Below, piece after piece: positions 44,381-53,087 of a DNA stretch of 64,000 nucleotides. Position numbers and translations under genes: made by a program. Numbering within the stretch: position 1 is the stretch's first letter; each line of letters opens with the position of its first letter. The notes under the pieces were generated by a model. The model did no database searches and was not told the origin of the DNA. It saw nothing but the letters and a program-made list of their open reading frames with translations. The stretch is from Desulfurococcales archaeon. GTDB lineage: Archaea; Thermoproteota; Thermoprotei_A; Sulfolobales; Desulfurococcaceae. The stretch lies in the NCBI GenBank assembly GCA_015520735.1, contig WAPN01000001.1, positions 1 through 64,000 of the forward strand. Reading direction: 5' to 3'.

Positions 44381-44632
44381 TTATTTTCTGCGCTTGAAAT
44401 AATTCTTCAGCGCATTCCAGTTTAGATACACATGTATTATTGCTAGTCCCGACGCCACGAAACCCGCATACACGTGTATATAGTCTATAATCCAAGCCGG
44501 TATCCATATCACTGCACGATACAACACATTAGTTGTTCTCAGATACAGTACTATGCCTGAGATGAATACTAGTATAGCTGAGATTAATAGGCATATGGAC
44601 ACTATTCTCCTTATATTGTACATGTTCATCAT
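44381..44632 (-). CDS. Small cytochrome-b-like membrane protein (DUF4405-like)
   Basis: An 83-aa protein with two or three membrane helices. ICLLISAILVFISGIVLYL is followed by a helix region, DYIHVYAGFVASGLAIIHVY, ending LNWNALKNYF. The pair of in-membrane histidines 14 residues apart and the LNW ending are typical of DUF4405 proteins, thought to hold haem in membrane electron transfer. The ATG at 44632 was chosen because GGAGG lies 6 nt upstream. It is 16 nt downstream of the secreted-protein gene, so the two form an operon. Haem binding is inferred from the histidines. Confidence 0.7.
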   Translation of the reverse strand: MMNMYNIRRIVSICLLISAILVFISGIVLYLRTTNVLYRAVIWIPAWIIDYIHVYAGFVASGLAIIHVYLNWNALKNYFKRRK

Positions 44633-44648
44633 GTTCACCTCCTATAAT

Positions 44649-45473
44649 TTACTCGCTCTTCTCTAAAACTAGGGTGCCGTTAACAATTATTTTCTCCGCC
44701 ATGAGCCTACCAGAGCCAATTACTTTACAAACAGCTATGATTGTGTCTCCAGGCTTGATTAGCCCAACTACCTCCGCATCTGTTAGCGTTTTGTTGGTAT
44801 GAGCATCGAGCCATGTTCCCCTGACATATATTGACTTATTCTCCACGACAATGTAGCGTGCCTCAGTATTGACTGTAACAACTTTTCCTGTAATGTTCGT
44901 ATATGTCTCTTCTTCTGTAGATGCTTGTGTTGTAGTAGGAGTCATTGTGATGGCAGTAGTATTGTCTGCTTGCTCCGCCGAAGTACAGAGCTCCGCTACA
45001 ACTCTCTCCATGGTGCCCTCAGGGCATCCAGTACCATAGTAGTAGGTGACAGTTAGCGTGCCAGGCGAGTTCACCTTTATAATCAGTATTCTCTCATACG
45101 TCTTTGGATCAACTAGTTTACCTCCATCATCGCTCACAACCTCTATTCCCCCAGAAACACTGTATTCTACATGCCAGTCGGAATACGGACACGGCTGTGA
45201 GTGCTTAAAATACACGTAGATCTTTACATTGATAGTTTCACCAGCCGGAACAACTGCTTTACCTGGCTCGACAACCAGTCTATCTGCACCCTGCTGAGAC
45301 ACTAGCTGTGGCACAAGGATCTGTACACCCGATGGCTGAGACGTAGTTATAGTTGTTGTCTGTATTTTTGCCTCATATAGTGCGTTGTCGATCACTCCCA
45401 TTATTACGGGAAATAATGCTACAAACACAGCTATGACCACTACCGCCGGCAAGCCTTTGCCTAATCCTCTCAT
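44649..45473 (-). CDS. Membrane-anchored extracellular protein with Thr-rich linker
   Basis: Not recognised as a named family. It has 274 aa: an uncleaved N-terminal anchor (LPAVVVIAVFVALFPVIMGV), then an Ig-like beta domain with one to three cysteines (HSQPCPYSDWHVEYSVSGG, GTGCPEG). A threonine-rich linker of about 25 residues, likely glycosylated, and a C-terminal OB-like domain follow (ITGKVVTVNTEARYIVVENK, LIKPGDTIIAVCKVIGSGR). Several N-x-T/S sites fit archaeal N-glycosylation. The ATG at 45473 has AGGTG upstream. It heads an operon with the cytochrome-b-like protein, so it may be an external redox or ligand-binding partner of it. Confidence 0.62.
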   Translation of the reverse strand: MRGLGKGLPAVVVIAVFVALFPVIMGVIDNALYEAKIQTTTITTSQPSGVQILVPQLVSQQGADRLVVEPGKAVVPAGETINVKIYVYFKHSQPCPYSDWHVEYSVSGGIEVVSDDGGKLVDPKTYERILIIKVNSPGTLTVTYYYGTGCPEGTMERVVAELCTSAEQADNTTAITMTPTTTQASTEEETYTNITGKVVTVNTEARYIVVENKSIYVRGTWLDAHTNKTLTDAEVVGLIKPGDTIIAVCKVIGSGRLMAEKIIVNGTLVLEKSE

Positions 45474-46141
45474 ATTGAACACCTATTCATTTATTTTTCA
45501 CATTATTATCAGCTAACAAGGTAAAAATAAAGATGATTAACAAGAAGTGCTATCAAGTTGTGAGCAAATAATTTATAAAGCAATTCCTATCCTAATTCCA
45601 TAAAGTAATCTAATCATCGTCCCAAGGAATATTCTCAATAAGTACACTAAAAACAGTCCAGCATTTATTTTTATAATGTAATAGAGTAATTCTATTAGAA
45701 CATCCCGATCTCTTCCGGGAACTATGATCTCTTTTTGTTTGCAGGTTCTTGGTTATAGTTCTTTGGACAGAATTATACATAAAAATGATGAGTCAAGGTG
45801 ATTCATACGGTTCACGGATAGTCTTCCCTATCAAGACCGGGAACACCATGGAAAGTATATTTAAGCTTTTCTCCCCGAGATCCCCCCCATCAATCCCAAG
45901 TTGAACCCAGAAATCACCTAACAACAAGCTAAAATACAAAACGAAAACAAACATAGAAATAAACAAGAACAGAAACAATTAACAAAAATTGAAAGTACAG
46001 GCAGTCAATGAAGAGCCGAGTTTGAAGAAAAATGTATTCAAAAATCGGAGAGCTTGGAAGAACGGATAAGAATGAAACAATATACAGAAGTGTATATTGT
46101 GGGCGGGTTCTCCTATGAGATATGCTTAGTGAGAAAGTAAG
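45474..46141. other. Gene-free AT-rich region
   Basis: The 668 nt between the secreted-protein operon and tRNA-His hold no credible gene. Short ORFs here lack ribosome sites. Features seen are a small inverted repeat near 45705-45722 (TCCCG/CGGGA) and a strikingly A-rich, T-poor plus-strand tract at about 45925-46010. An ATGATGA at 45785 has no matching box D. The region could contain regulatory sequence or an unrecognised RNA. Confidence 0.5.
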
Positions 46142-46242
46142 GGCCCGGGCCGGGATTTGAACCCGGGACCTCCGGGTTTCTGCCTCCTCGTTTTCATCGG
46201 AGGCCACAGCCCGGCGCTCTAACCAGGCTGAGCTACCCGGGC
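46142..46242 (-). tRNA. tRNA-His (GTG), with intron
   Basis: Minus strand: acceptor GCCCGGG/CCCGGGC with G at -1 (46243) facing C73, the identity pair of tRNA-His. CCA is not encoded. The anticodon stem is CCGGG/CCCGG with loop CT-GTG-G, then a 26-nt intron and A. The T arm is CCGGG-TTCAAAT-CCCGG. The intron forms a strict bulge-helix-bulge (GGC bulge, CTGT with GCAG, AAA bulge, CTCC/GGAG). Confidence 0.95.
46178..46203 (-). other. tRNA-His intron (bulge-helix-bulge)
   Basis: A 26-nt intron at 37/38. All four central pairs and both 3-nt bulges are present. Confidence 0.9.
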
Positions 46243-46441
46243 CACCTTTGTAGACCGCGCCGGGCTTTCGTGGCCTAGGTTCTTCATCGCTTTCCGCTCG
46301 CAGTCCGGGCCCTTCCAGGTCGATATCTACCATGTATGTGTCTTATATTGGTTTTCCTCTTGGTTTTAAGAAAACATATTTATTTAGGCGTTATTCTCCA
46401 TTGTTCTAGGTAAGAGTAGAGTGGGGGGCTGGTGAGGAGAT

Positions 46442-46603
46442 ATGCCAATTACTGATCCGGTTAAACTAAGAATAGTATACAACAGGGTAATGAATAAAAA
46501 GATCTGTAGGAAGTGCGGCGCGATAAATCCGCCTAATGCTATAAAATGTAGGCGGTGTAAGAGCAAGAATCTCAGGCCTAAGAGAAGCTTCAAGGTAAAG
46601 TAG
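46442..46603 (+). CDS. rpl40e: Ribosomal protein L40e
   Basis: A 53-aa zinc-ribbon ribosomal protein: [20 protein letters not shown], then [20 protein letters not shown] and a basic tail, [11 protein letters not shown]. The C-x2-C...C-x2-C pattern with [15 protein letters not shown] is diagnostic of archaeal L40e, the counterpart of the ribosomal part of eukaryotic ubiquitin-L40 fusions. GGTGAGGAGAT precedes the ATG. It sits alone between tRNA-His and a phosphodiesterase gene. Confidence 0.95.
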   Translation: MPITDPVKLRIVYNRVMNKKICRKCGAINPPNAIKCRRCKSKNLRPKRSFKVK

Positions 46604-46657
46604 TGTTTGTTCTAATCGTTTCTGTCGCCAAGCCTATTCATGGCTTCGGGTTTCCCA

Positions 46658-47332
46658 CTATAATCGATTCTGCTTCGGCAAATACTTTATGAGTTTATCG
46701 GGGCAATCGCTTATGACTGCGTCAACTCCTAGATTATACATTGCTTCTAGCTTCTTAGGATCATTTATTGTCCAAGCATAGATCATATATCCTTTATTCT
46801 TCAATTCGGCTACCAGCTCGGGTGTGAGCCACGTGTACTTTATTGAAACACCATTTGCCGATGCATCGGAAACTACACGTGTAATGTCTATAGGCCGTAT
46901 ACTTAGGCTGACCAGCGATAGAACTCTGTCTAGCTTTTCGGCTAGATATTTTACTGCTCTATGATCCTCGGAAGAAACGGCAAGGCCCGGCTTATGTGGA
47001 TCAATGGTAGAGAGAACATCGGCGAGTTTCTTGGCAGTCCTTAGATCCTTTATGTCTAGTAATAGTTCAATACCATATTTTTGAGCTAGATCTAGTATTT
47101 CTTCAAAACTAATCTTCCTTATCAATGGATCACGGTAGAAGAAATGATAGTCTATCCAAGCCATGATCCGTCCTGGAATACTTGGCCTCTTGATGGGGCT
47201 CGGCCCGTGTCTAAGAACAATCCTTCCACTACTCTCATCCAGGGTCAAGTCAACCTCAAAAGCCTTAACGCCTATTCTCAGATAATATCTTATTATCCTG
47301 GCCGTGTTAGCTCTATGTCCATAAATTTTCAA
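46658..47332 (-). CDS. Glycerophosphodiester phosphodiesterase
   Basis: A 224-aa TIM-barrel GDPD, which splits glycerophosphodiesters into glycerol 3-phosphate (or its archaeal enantiomer) and an alcohol. Catalytic and metal positions are visible: YGHRANTARIIRYYL (histidine-arginine), KAFEVDLTLDES (glutamate and aspartate) and VLRHGPSP (second histidine). The later KYTWLTPELVAELKNKG and YAWTINDPKKL strands match the family. About 225 aa is normal. In an archaeon it probably recycles ether-lipid head groups; that is inference. Confidence 0.88.
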   Translation of the reverse strand: MKIYGHRANTARIIRYYLRIGVKAFEVDLTLDESSGRIVLRHGPSPIKRPSIPGRIMAWIDYHFFYRDPLIRKISFEEILDLAQKYGIELLLDIKDLRTAKKLADVLSTIDPHKPGLAVSSEDHRAVKYLAEKLDRVLSLVSLSIRPIDITRVVSDASANGVSIKYTWLTPELVAELKNKGYMIYAWTINDPKKLEAMYNLGVDAVISDCPDKLIKYLPKQNRL

Positions 47333-47655
47333 GGTAGACCCGCCTCTTTACATGATTTCTCAATGTGTCTTATTAATGCTTAATACTCTACATAGCTTCC
47401 ACAAAGCGCCTAAAACAGGCGAGGTAACTCTACATGTATAACGTAGTTCACCTAGGTAACCCTTCTAAAGACCTATCTATTAGCTCCTCTCTAGCCTCTA
47501 GTATGTAGCAACAATATACGCAGAAAAACAACTATGAAAACACGATACAACCATATAAAACCCGCTAGGCTCACCTATAGCATTACTGGAGACCGTAATG
47601 TGTTAACCGTGAAAAATAAAAACCCCGGCTCGGGAATATTATCGAAACCGGAACT
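47333..47655. other. Intergenic region with tRNA-Asp promoter
   Basis: No gene is seen in these 323 nt. At 47612-47621 AAAAATAAAA, followed by a C-rich stretch, is placed about 40 nt before tRNA-Asp and is its likely TATA element. Nothing else recognisable was found. Confidence 0.45.
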
Positions 47656-47730
47656 GCCGCCGTAGTATAGCCCGGCCTAGTATGCGGGCCTGTCGAGCCC
47701 GTGACCCGGGTTCAAATCCCGGCGGCGGCG
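47656..47730 (+). tRNA. tRNA-Asp (GTC)
   Basis: Acceptor GCCGCCG/CGGCGGC, discriminator G, CCA not encoded. The anticodon arm is CGGGC-CTGTCGA-GCCCG with anticodon GTC, and the T arm is CCGGG-TTCAAAT-CCCGG. No intron. Confidence 0.96.
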
Positions 47731-47853
47731 CCTTTCTCACAAAAATTCTGCATAACATATGTTTAGCAACAGAATTACCTCGTCGAAGAGATAAGCCAAT
47801 ATAATATTACGTCCTTATAATTCTAAATAGTAATATGCTTTAAGGTAATCTCT

Positions 47854-48945
47854 ATGAGGAACACAATATATTATTGTAGGAACTGCGGGTTTAAAGAAGA
47901 GCTAGGCAAACACTATTACTGGAAATGCCCAAAATGCGGCGCCCCTCTAGACCTGATCTATGACATTGAATGGAGGCCGAAAGGCCTTGGAATAATAAGA
48001 TATAGATCCATGCTACCAGTACAGGAAATTAAATATCTCGGCGAGGGGGAAACCCCTCTAATCAAGAGGAGCATCAAGGGCAAAAGCTTCCTATTTAAAC
48101 TCGAGTATCTGAATCCAGGTGGGAGCTTCAAAGATAGAGGGGCATCACTAACTCTATCCTATGCTTCCTCACTGGGATACTCAAAAGTAGTGGAAGACAC
48201 AAGCGGCAACACAGGCATAGCGACAACACTTTATTCACGGGCAAACAACATGCAAGCAGTCATTGTTATGCCCCAGTACGCGCCAGAAGGTAAGAAGAAC
48301 CTCATCAGACTCCTAGGGGGGAAGATCATAGAGACTCCGACTAGGCCTGATGCGGCCAAAAAAGTTCTCGAGCTAATAGATGAGGCAACCTGTTACGTAG
48401 CTCATACTTGGAATCCCTTGTTCTTCCATGCCAATAAAACTATAGCATATGAAGCATACGAAGCAGGGTTTAAACATGGAACAGTGGTTGTCCCCATCGG
48501 GAGCGGCTCGCTCTTGCTAGGTATATATAAGGGGTTCAAAGATCTAGTAGATCTAGGGCTTATAAACACGATGCCCAGGATTATAGGTGTCCAAGGCGCT
48601 TCATCGGCGCCTATCTATGAATTAATCTATGGAAAACAATATCACGGCGACTCAAGCATTGCCGATGGCATAATGGTTCGTGATCCGCCACGTAAACACG
48701 AAATAGCTGAGATCATAAAGAAGCATGGAGATATCGTAGTAGTGAACAATGATGAAATAATATCTTCTTTAAAGGAGCTGATAAAAATGGGGTTCATAGT
48801 TGAACCTACAAGCGCCGCACCACTGGCTGGTATTCTTAAATACATGGAAGATAAAAGCAATGTAGAAGAACCTATATTGTTACCGCTCACGGGTTCGGGC
48901 CTGAAAATGATAGATTATCTTTACTCGCTATTAAAGAAACAATAA
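47854..48945 (+). CDS. thrC: Threonine synthase
   Basis: PLP fold-type II enzyme making threonine from O-phosphohomoserine, 363 aa. It begins with a zinc ribbon (YYCRNCGFKEE, WKCPKCGAP), typical of archaeal threonine synthases. LGEGETPLIKRS and the PLP lysine in NPGGSFKDRGASLT follow, then DTSGNTGIATTLYS, the PIGSGSLLLGIYKG phosphate loop, VEPTSAAPLAG and LPLTGSGLKM. It could in principle be a related threonine dehydratase-like enzyme, but the ribbon and SFKDRG context favour thrC. No other threonine-pathway genes are adjacent. Confidence 0.9.
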   Translation: MRNTIYYCRNCGFKEELGKHYYWKCPKCGAPLDLIYDIEWRPKGLGIIRYRSMLPVQEIKYLGEGETPLIKRSIKGKSFLFKLEYLNPGGSFKDRGASLTLSYASSLGYSKVVEDTSGNTGIATTLYSRANNMQAVIVMPQYAPEGKKNLIRLLGGKIIETPTRPDAAKKVLELIDEATCYVAHTWNPLFFHANKTIAYEAYEAGFKHGTVVVPIGSGSLLLGIYKGFKDLVDLGLINTMPRIIGVQGASSAPIYELIYGKQYHGDSSIADGIMVRDPPRKHEIAEIIKKHGDIVVVNNDEIISSLKELIKMGFIVEPTSAAPLAGILKYMEDKSNVEEPILLPLTGSGLKMIDYLYSLLKKQ

Positions 48946-48951
48946 GGAATG

Positions 48952-49140
48952 CTAGGGATCGTAATAAACAGGTTTATCTAGAGCTAGAAGCCCTGTTTTT
49001 CTCTTCATTCCAATCCTATAGGCGACATACTTATCATCAGGACTGAATCGATGCGGGTGCGGCATGTATAATTCTCCGCCGCAGTATGGACACTTATCAT
49101 GCCGAAGCGTATATCTGCCACATCTAGAGCATCTACGCAT
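48952..49140 (-). CDS. nop10: Nop10, H/ACA ribonucleoprotein protein
   Basis: A small zinc-ribbon protein of H/ACA guide complexes, which bind Cbf5 for RNA-directed pseudouridylation. MRRCSRCGRYTLRHDKCPYC is the four-cysteine ribbon, followed by PHPHRFSPDDKYVAYRIGMK, the extended Cbf5-binding segment. The ATG at 49140 gives 62 aa, in line with homologues; the TTG at 49152 would add four residues and overlap the aIF2-alpha stop. It follows the aIF2-alpha gene closely, a very common archaeal pairing. A candidate H/ACA-type RNA lies at 1033-1131. Confidence 0.94.
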   Translation of the reverse strand: MRRCSRCGRYTLRHDKCPYCGGELYMPHPHRFSPDDKYVAYRIGMKRKTGLLALDKPVYYDP

Positions 49141-49148
49141 CAGCCACT

Positions 49149-49952
49149 TCAACGCTTCTCACGCTCAAAGCTAATTTCAACACCTAGCTTCTTAGCGAGT
49201 TTTTCGGCTTTCCTCAATGCATTGCCCAGTATTTTCTCGGCGGTCTTATAGTCTGGAGCAGTTATCTCTAGTACGTACCTTGGTGAACCAAGTAGATAAA
49301 CACGTCCCTTAACCTTCTGCTCCTCATCAACAATGTTTTCTTCAATTTTCTTAAGAACTTCTCTTATCCTCTCTACACCATTAGGTTTTAAACACCTCAG
49401 CGTTAGGATCCCACATATTCTAACCATTTTAACCTTGACGTGACGGAGTGCCTCGTTATAGAGCGGCTCTATCCATTCCTCTGGTATACCCGCTTCTCGT
49501 AACGCGTCGGGTCCGCGGAGCACTGCTTCTTCAAGGCCATAGAGTGGGTCACCATAATAGTCTTCGAGTTTCCATACAACCTCTTTATAGGCTTCCTCTA
49601 TTGATTTACCGATCTTTTCAGCTACTAGCTCAATCATCTTTGAAGCTTTTAGATAGCGTTTCCACCATAGCATCTTCCGCCTTCTCTCATTGTCCGGGAC
49701 TTTTTTAAGAGATACATCAACTGTTTTTCTTCGCCTATTAACACGAATGACCTTAACAACTATCTTCTGGTTTTCGCGGATTACATCTCTTATATTTCTA
49801 ACCCATCTAGATGCTACTTCGCTCCAAGGGAGATACGCTTCCATATCGTTGTATTCGTCGAGAGTGACGTAGGCACCGTAATCGAAGATCTTCTTAACTG
49901 TCGCCACAACATATTCCCCTACACGGGGTAATTCTTTTCTTGGTATAGGCAC
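49149..49952 (-). CDS. eif2a: Translation initiation factor aIF2 subunit alpha
   Basis: Subunit of the heterotrimer that delivers initiator tRNA, 267 aa. The N-terminal S1 domain reads GEYVVATVKKIFDYGAYVTL, then WSEVASRWVRNIRDVIRENQ and RRKTVDVSLKKV. A helical middle domain and a C-terminal alpha/beta domain (VRICGILTLRCLKPNGVERI, RYVLEITAPDYKTAEKILG) follow. Size and architecture are normal. Its stop is close to or overlaps the nop10 start, so they form an operon. Confidence 0.96.
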   Translation of the reverse strand: MPIPRKELPRVGEYVVATVKKIFDYGAYVTLDEYNDMEAYLPWSEVASRWVRNIRDVIRENQKIVVKVIRVNRRRKTVDVSLKKVPDNERRRKMLWWKRYLKASKMIELVAEKIGKSIEEAYKEVVWKLEDYYGDPLYGLEEAVLRGPDALREAGIPEEWIEPLYNEALRHVKVKMVRICGILTLRCLKPNGVERIREVLKKIEENIVDEEQKVKGRVYLLGSPRYVLEITAPDYKTAEKILGNALRKAEKLAKKLGVEISFEREKR

Positions 49953-50006
49953 AGCCGTTCACCCGATAATGGCTCTTTTACCGATACACTTTCATGTAGT
50001 GAAAAA

Positions 50007-52091
50007 TTATGGGAGCTCAGCCTTATATACTGCTACCATATATGATACCTGGAACGATCTAAACCCTGCCGTGACATTGTATAGTGGCTCAATGAATGCC
50101 TTTTCCAACTTAAAGAACTTTAAGCCCGGTATATTAGTTATGGGCCGCTCCGATAACACACCGTTTATTGGCTGATACCCCAGCGCCTTTATGGCATTAA
50201 GTATAAGCCGAACAACCACTGTCTGCTCGGTAACATTATTCCAGGCCAACGGCACCTCAAATAAGGATCTTACACGGTAAGTATCTAAGTAAAATGCAAG
50301 CGTTTTACCCGTCCCCGAAATATATGTTGGTATTCGTGCAATATCACCTACTGGCTGATAATAGAGTGCTTGTTCACCAGTAGTTGTTCTTGGACCCGGA
50401 ATTACGCGTCCTATATACGCTAGTTTAAGGCTTGAAGCACCCATGGTTTTCTCGATGCTAATGGCTTCAGCAACTAGTACGTATACGTTCACGTTTTTCC
50501 TTTCCCCGATAATTTGTTTCACCAAGTTGATAGCCGTATATTCGTCGCTCATGAAGAACCATGAGATCAATCTTTTACCATAGAGTGTTCCATCAGGATC
50601 AGCAATTGTGTAGGCGTTACCAATATATCCGGCAACCCAGTAGCTATAGCCCCAGTAACATATGATCAGAGTATTGCCAGTAGTGTTTTCTCTGATAAAA
50701 TCTAGGGCTTGAACGAGTGGAGGACTAGTGATCGTTGCATTTCCTATCAGGCTCTTAGTTAGATCACCATAATATATTCTCGGAGGCTCGTTTATCATCG
50801 CATATGATGGTAAAGCACCAGCCACAATTGAACCTATTAATATCCATGAGATACCGAGAACATAGGCTATCTTAACTCCGGCACTCTTTAGCCTCTCAGT
50901 ATGACGAAACGTAAACGATGATATAATGTAGATACTATAAGCGACGAGGGGAGCTATAGAAGCAACGGTGAATACCGGCATTGTATGATCGACAAAGCCG
51001 CTTAGTAATCCTATTATGAATCCTGCAAAGAGGGCATAAGCAGTAAAACTGACTTCAAGATTACCGAGAATACGGCCACGTAATAATACTATAAAGGCCA
51101 GCAGAGACAGTACTCCCAGAATGCCCAGATCAAGGGGTAGTTCGTAAGGCTTTATGAATGCCGGGTAGTTGACAAGATTATAGCATTGGTTTACAACTAG
51201 TGATACAGCTGCCGTAAGAGCGGCGCCAGCTACTATTCCTATTAGTCTCCATGAAACTCTGCCCAGCGGACCAGATGCCCTTATTATTCGATACTCTATG
51301 AACGACACAATAGTCATTATTGCTAGAGCGACATAGCCGAGTACGTGGTAGAATGTGATGAAATATGTTTGTGCAACAATATTGAGGAGGGGCGAAATGA
51401 CCAGCAGGGAGATTGCCGGGACAAGATGAGTAGGCTTTATTCTTCCAGCATATATTAGTAGTAAGAGAAAACCCGCATAAACAAGCAACGTTACCCAGCC
51501 ACCGCTCCATAATATCCATAGCAGCCCGCCCAATATAGAGCCGAGAACCATAATAATCTTGTTGTTACGCTTGATCCCGACACCAATGACTAAGATAGCG
51601 ATCAACCATAGAAATTGCGATGTGTAATCCCCATAGTTGTTATACTTGAACCAGTAGACGAAGCTCGGCGTTGTGGCGAATAAGATAGCTGCTAGTCCAG
51701 CAGTAATACCGTTTCTGAACACATAGATCGATACTATGAAAACCATCACTATGAATAAAGCGCCGGTTATCAAAGTCCAATAACCTGGAACCATATTTAT
51801 TGCTGCAACAATCCTATCGACGAGTATCGGTGAATAGAGCAGATTCCTCGGGGAAACAAATCTTAGATGGGCATCAACAGTTAGATCTCCTCCAGAGCGG
51901 ATATATTGGATCACGTGTTGATGAAACCATGCTATTACACCATCCATGACGCTCCATTTTGTACTATCGAGGACGAAGCATATGTAGAAATACCATATCA
52001 ACGATACAACCAGTAGGATCACACCAGCTAATAACATCTTTTTACTCATTCCCAGTGTCACCACGTCCCTAGAACCAATATTAAGAAGCAT
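50007..52091 (-). CDS. STT3/AglB-like oligosaccharyltransferase, divergent
   Basis: A 694-aa membrane protein: about 11-13 N-terminal helices (LLAGVILLVVSLIWYFYICF onward), an external loop with DAHLRFVSPRNLLYSP, and the TPSFVYWFKYNNYGDYTSQF segment typical of STT3/AglB. A soluble C-terminal part follows. Where AglB has the WWDYGYW core, this protein reads CYWGYSYWVAGYIGN near residue 480, so the aspartate is not in place. It may transfer glycans with altered specificity or be a paralogue with another role. The start could also be the ATG giving MSKKMLLAG, 14 residues later. Single gene, convergent with aIF2-alpha only at a distance. Confidence 0.78.
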   Translation of the reverse strand: MLLNIGSRDVVTLGMSKKMLLAGVILLVVSLIWYFYICFVLDSTKWSVMDGVIAWFHQHVIQYIRSGGDLTVDAHLRFVSPRNLLYSPILVDRIVAAINMVPGYWTLITGALFIVMVFIVSIYVFRNGITAGLAAILFATTPSFVYWFKYNNYGDYTSQFLWLIAILVIGVGIKRNNKIIMVLGSILGGLLWILWSGGWVTLLVYAGFLLLLIYAGRIKPTHLVPAISLLVISPLLNIVAQTYFITFYHVLGYVALAIMTIVSFIEYRIIRASGPLGRVSWRLIGIVAGAALTAAVSLVVNQCYNLVNYPAFIKPYELPLDLGILGVLSLLAFIVLLRGRILGNLEVSFTAYALFAGFIIGLLSGFVDHTMPVFTVASIAPLVAYSIYIISSFTFRHTERLKSAGVKIAYVLGISWILIGSIVAGALPSYAMINEPPRIYYGDLTKSLIGNATITSPPLVQALDFIRENTTGNTLIICYWGYSYWVAGYIGNAYTIADPDGTLYGKRLISWFFMSDEYTAINLVKQIIGERKNVNVYVLVAEAISIEKTMGASSLKLAYIGRVIPGPRTTTGEQALYYQPVGDIARIPTYISGTGKTLAFYLDTYRVRSLFEVPLAWNNVTEQTVVVRLILNAIKALGYQPINGVLSERPITNIPGLKFFKLEKAFIEPLYNVTAGFRSFQVSYMVAVYKAELP

Positions 52092-52191
52092 TACGGCCGT
52101 GCAAAATAAATTTGTTTATTTACCAGAAAGAACTAATACAGTCTGTTAGGCCATCAATTACCAATACACGATCACATAATGGGTGAAGAAT

Positions 52192-52578
52192 GTGCCCAGG
52201 ATAAAGAGGGAGCATCTAAGCTATATTTTGGAGTTTGATTACGTTATCGAGAAAAGCTCAAAACTAGTACTTGCATTGTTTGGCCTAATAATTATAGCGA
52301 TTGTTCCCGGATGGGTGCGTGCACTCACTGTGTATTTTGAGAATTATGGTTTAACCAGTATACAGGTAATTGGAGTCCCCCTAGTCGTCACAGTCGTTAT
52401 GCTGTTAAGCCTGTTCATCGCATTTGTAATACCGCATTTTGAGCCCACCCTGCAACCTAAAGGGTTCAGATCTTTGAAGGAAAGAGGGGTTGCACGCATA
52501 TATTTAACATTAATCGTTGGCCTGCTAGATCTAACAATTTTATCGATCTTATTGTTATACTACTACATGACCATCTAG
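52192..52578 (+). CDS. Hypothetical membrane protein, three helices
   Basis: Not recognised. It has 128 aa with a basic soluble N-terminus (PRIKREHLSYILEFDYVIEK) and three hydrophobic helices (LVLALFGLIIIAIVPGW, VIGVPLVVTVVMLLSLFIAF, ARIYLTLIVGLLDLTILSIL). A loop, PHFEPTLQPKGFRSLKERG, lies between the last two. GGGTGA sits before the GTG at 52192, preferred over the GTG at 52183. It points convergently at the gins-priS-pcn operon, with which it shares no overlap. Confidence 0.55.
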   Translation: MPRIKREHLSYILEFDYVIEKSSKLVLALFGLIIIAIVPGWVRALTVYFENYGLTSIQVIGVPLVVTVVMLLSLFIAFVIPHFEPTLQPKGFRSLKERGVARIYLTLIVGLLDLTILSILLLYYYMTI

Positions 52579-52592
52579 AAAAACCATACAAA

Positions 52593-53087
52593 CTATAGTA
52601 AATGATAAAATATAGGTTGTTTCAGAGGCTCGGCTGCTCCAAGAATATATAGGCCTAACGCTTTTCCTATATCTATAGGAGCTATATCGCCTGCCCTGTA
52701 GTTTCTACCGTCAATCTTAACCTCAGCTTTAAACTTAACGACAACACTATCCCTGGTAGGCATAACGTATGCTCTAGTGATAAGATCCCTGTAGAAATCT
52801 ATGATAGCACTAATAGAACTGAGCATTTCCGAATCATATGTTTCACCATCATGTCTTGCACCCAGACATATCTTGGCAACCCTTATTCTTAACAAATTCT
52901 CAGCATCACGTATGGCCTTCTTATAGGCTTCTATGAAGAACTTTCTCGATTCTAATGGAGTACTATGTAGCATTGTAATAGATGATCTTATAAAGTCTTG
53001 GAAATCACTGATCTTCGCATCAGGCAGGGATAATAGTTTTCCCGTTGTTAATTCTTCTCTAACAAGCTTCAGGAATACATCATACAT
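52593..53087 (-). CDS. GINS complex subunit (Gins15/Gins51-like)
   Basis: A 164-aa protein placed and built like crenarchaeal Gins15. It has an N-terminal helical A domain (YDVFLKLVREELTTGKLLSL, FIRSSITMLHSTPLESRKF, YKKAIRDAENLLRIRVAKIC) and a C-terminal small beta domain (VVVKFKAEVKIDGRNYRAGD). GINS links MCM helicase to primase and GAN/RecJ-like factors at the fork. Start overlaps priS by 19 nt. The order pcn-priS-gins is the one known in crenarchaea, which supports the call more than sequence identity alone. Confidence 0.82.
   Translation of the reverse strand: MYDVFLKLVREELTTGKLLSLPDAKISDFQDFIRSSITMLHSTPLESRKFFIEAYKKAIRDAENLLRIRVAKICLGARHDGETYDSEMLSSISAIIDFYRDLITRAYVMPTRDSVVVKFKAEVKIDGRNYRAGDIAPIDIGKALGLYILGAAEPLKQPIFYHLL

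Noticed and set aside
45793-46333. ORFs antisense across the tRNA-His region
   Set aside because: They read through tRNA-His and low-complexity sequence and lack ribosome sites.
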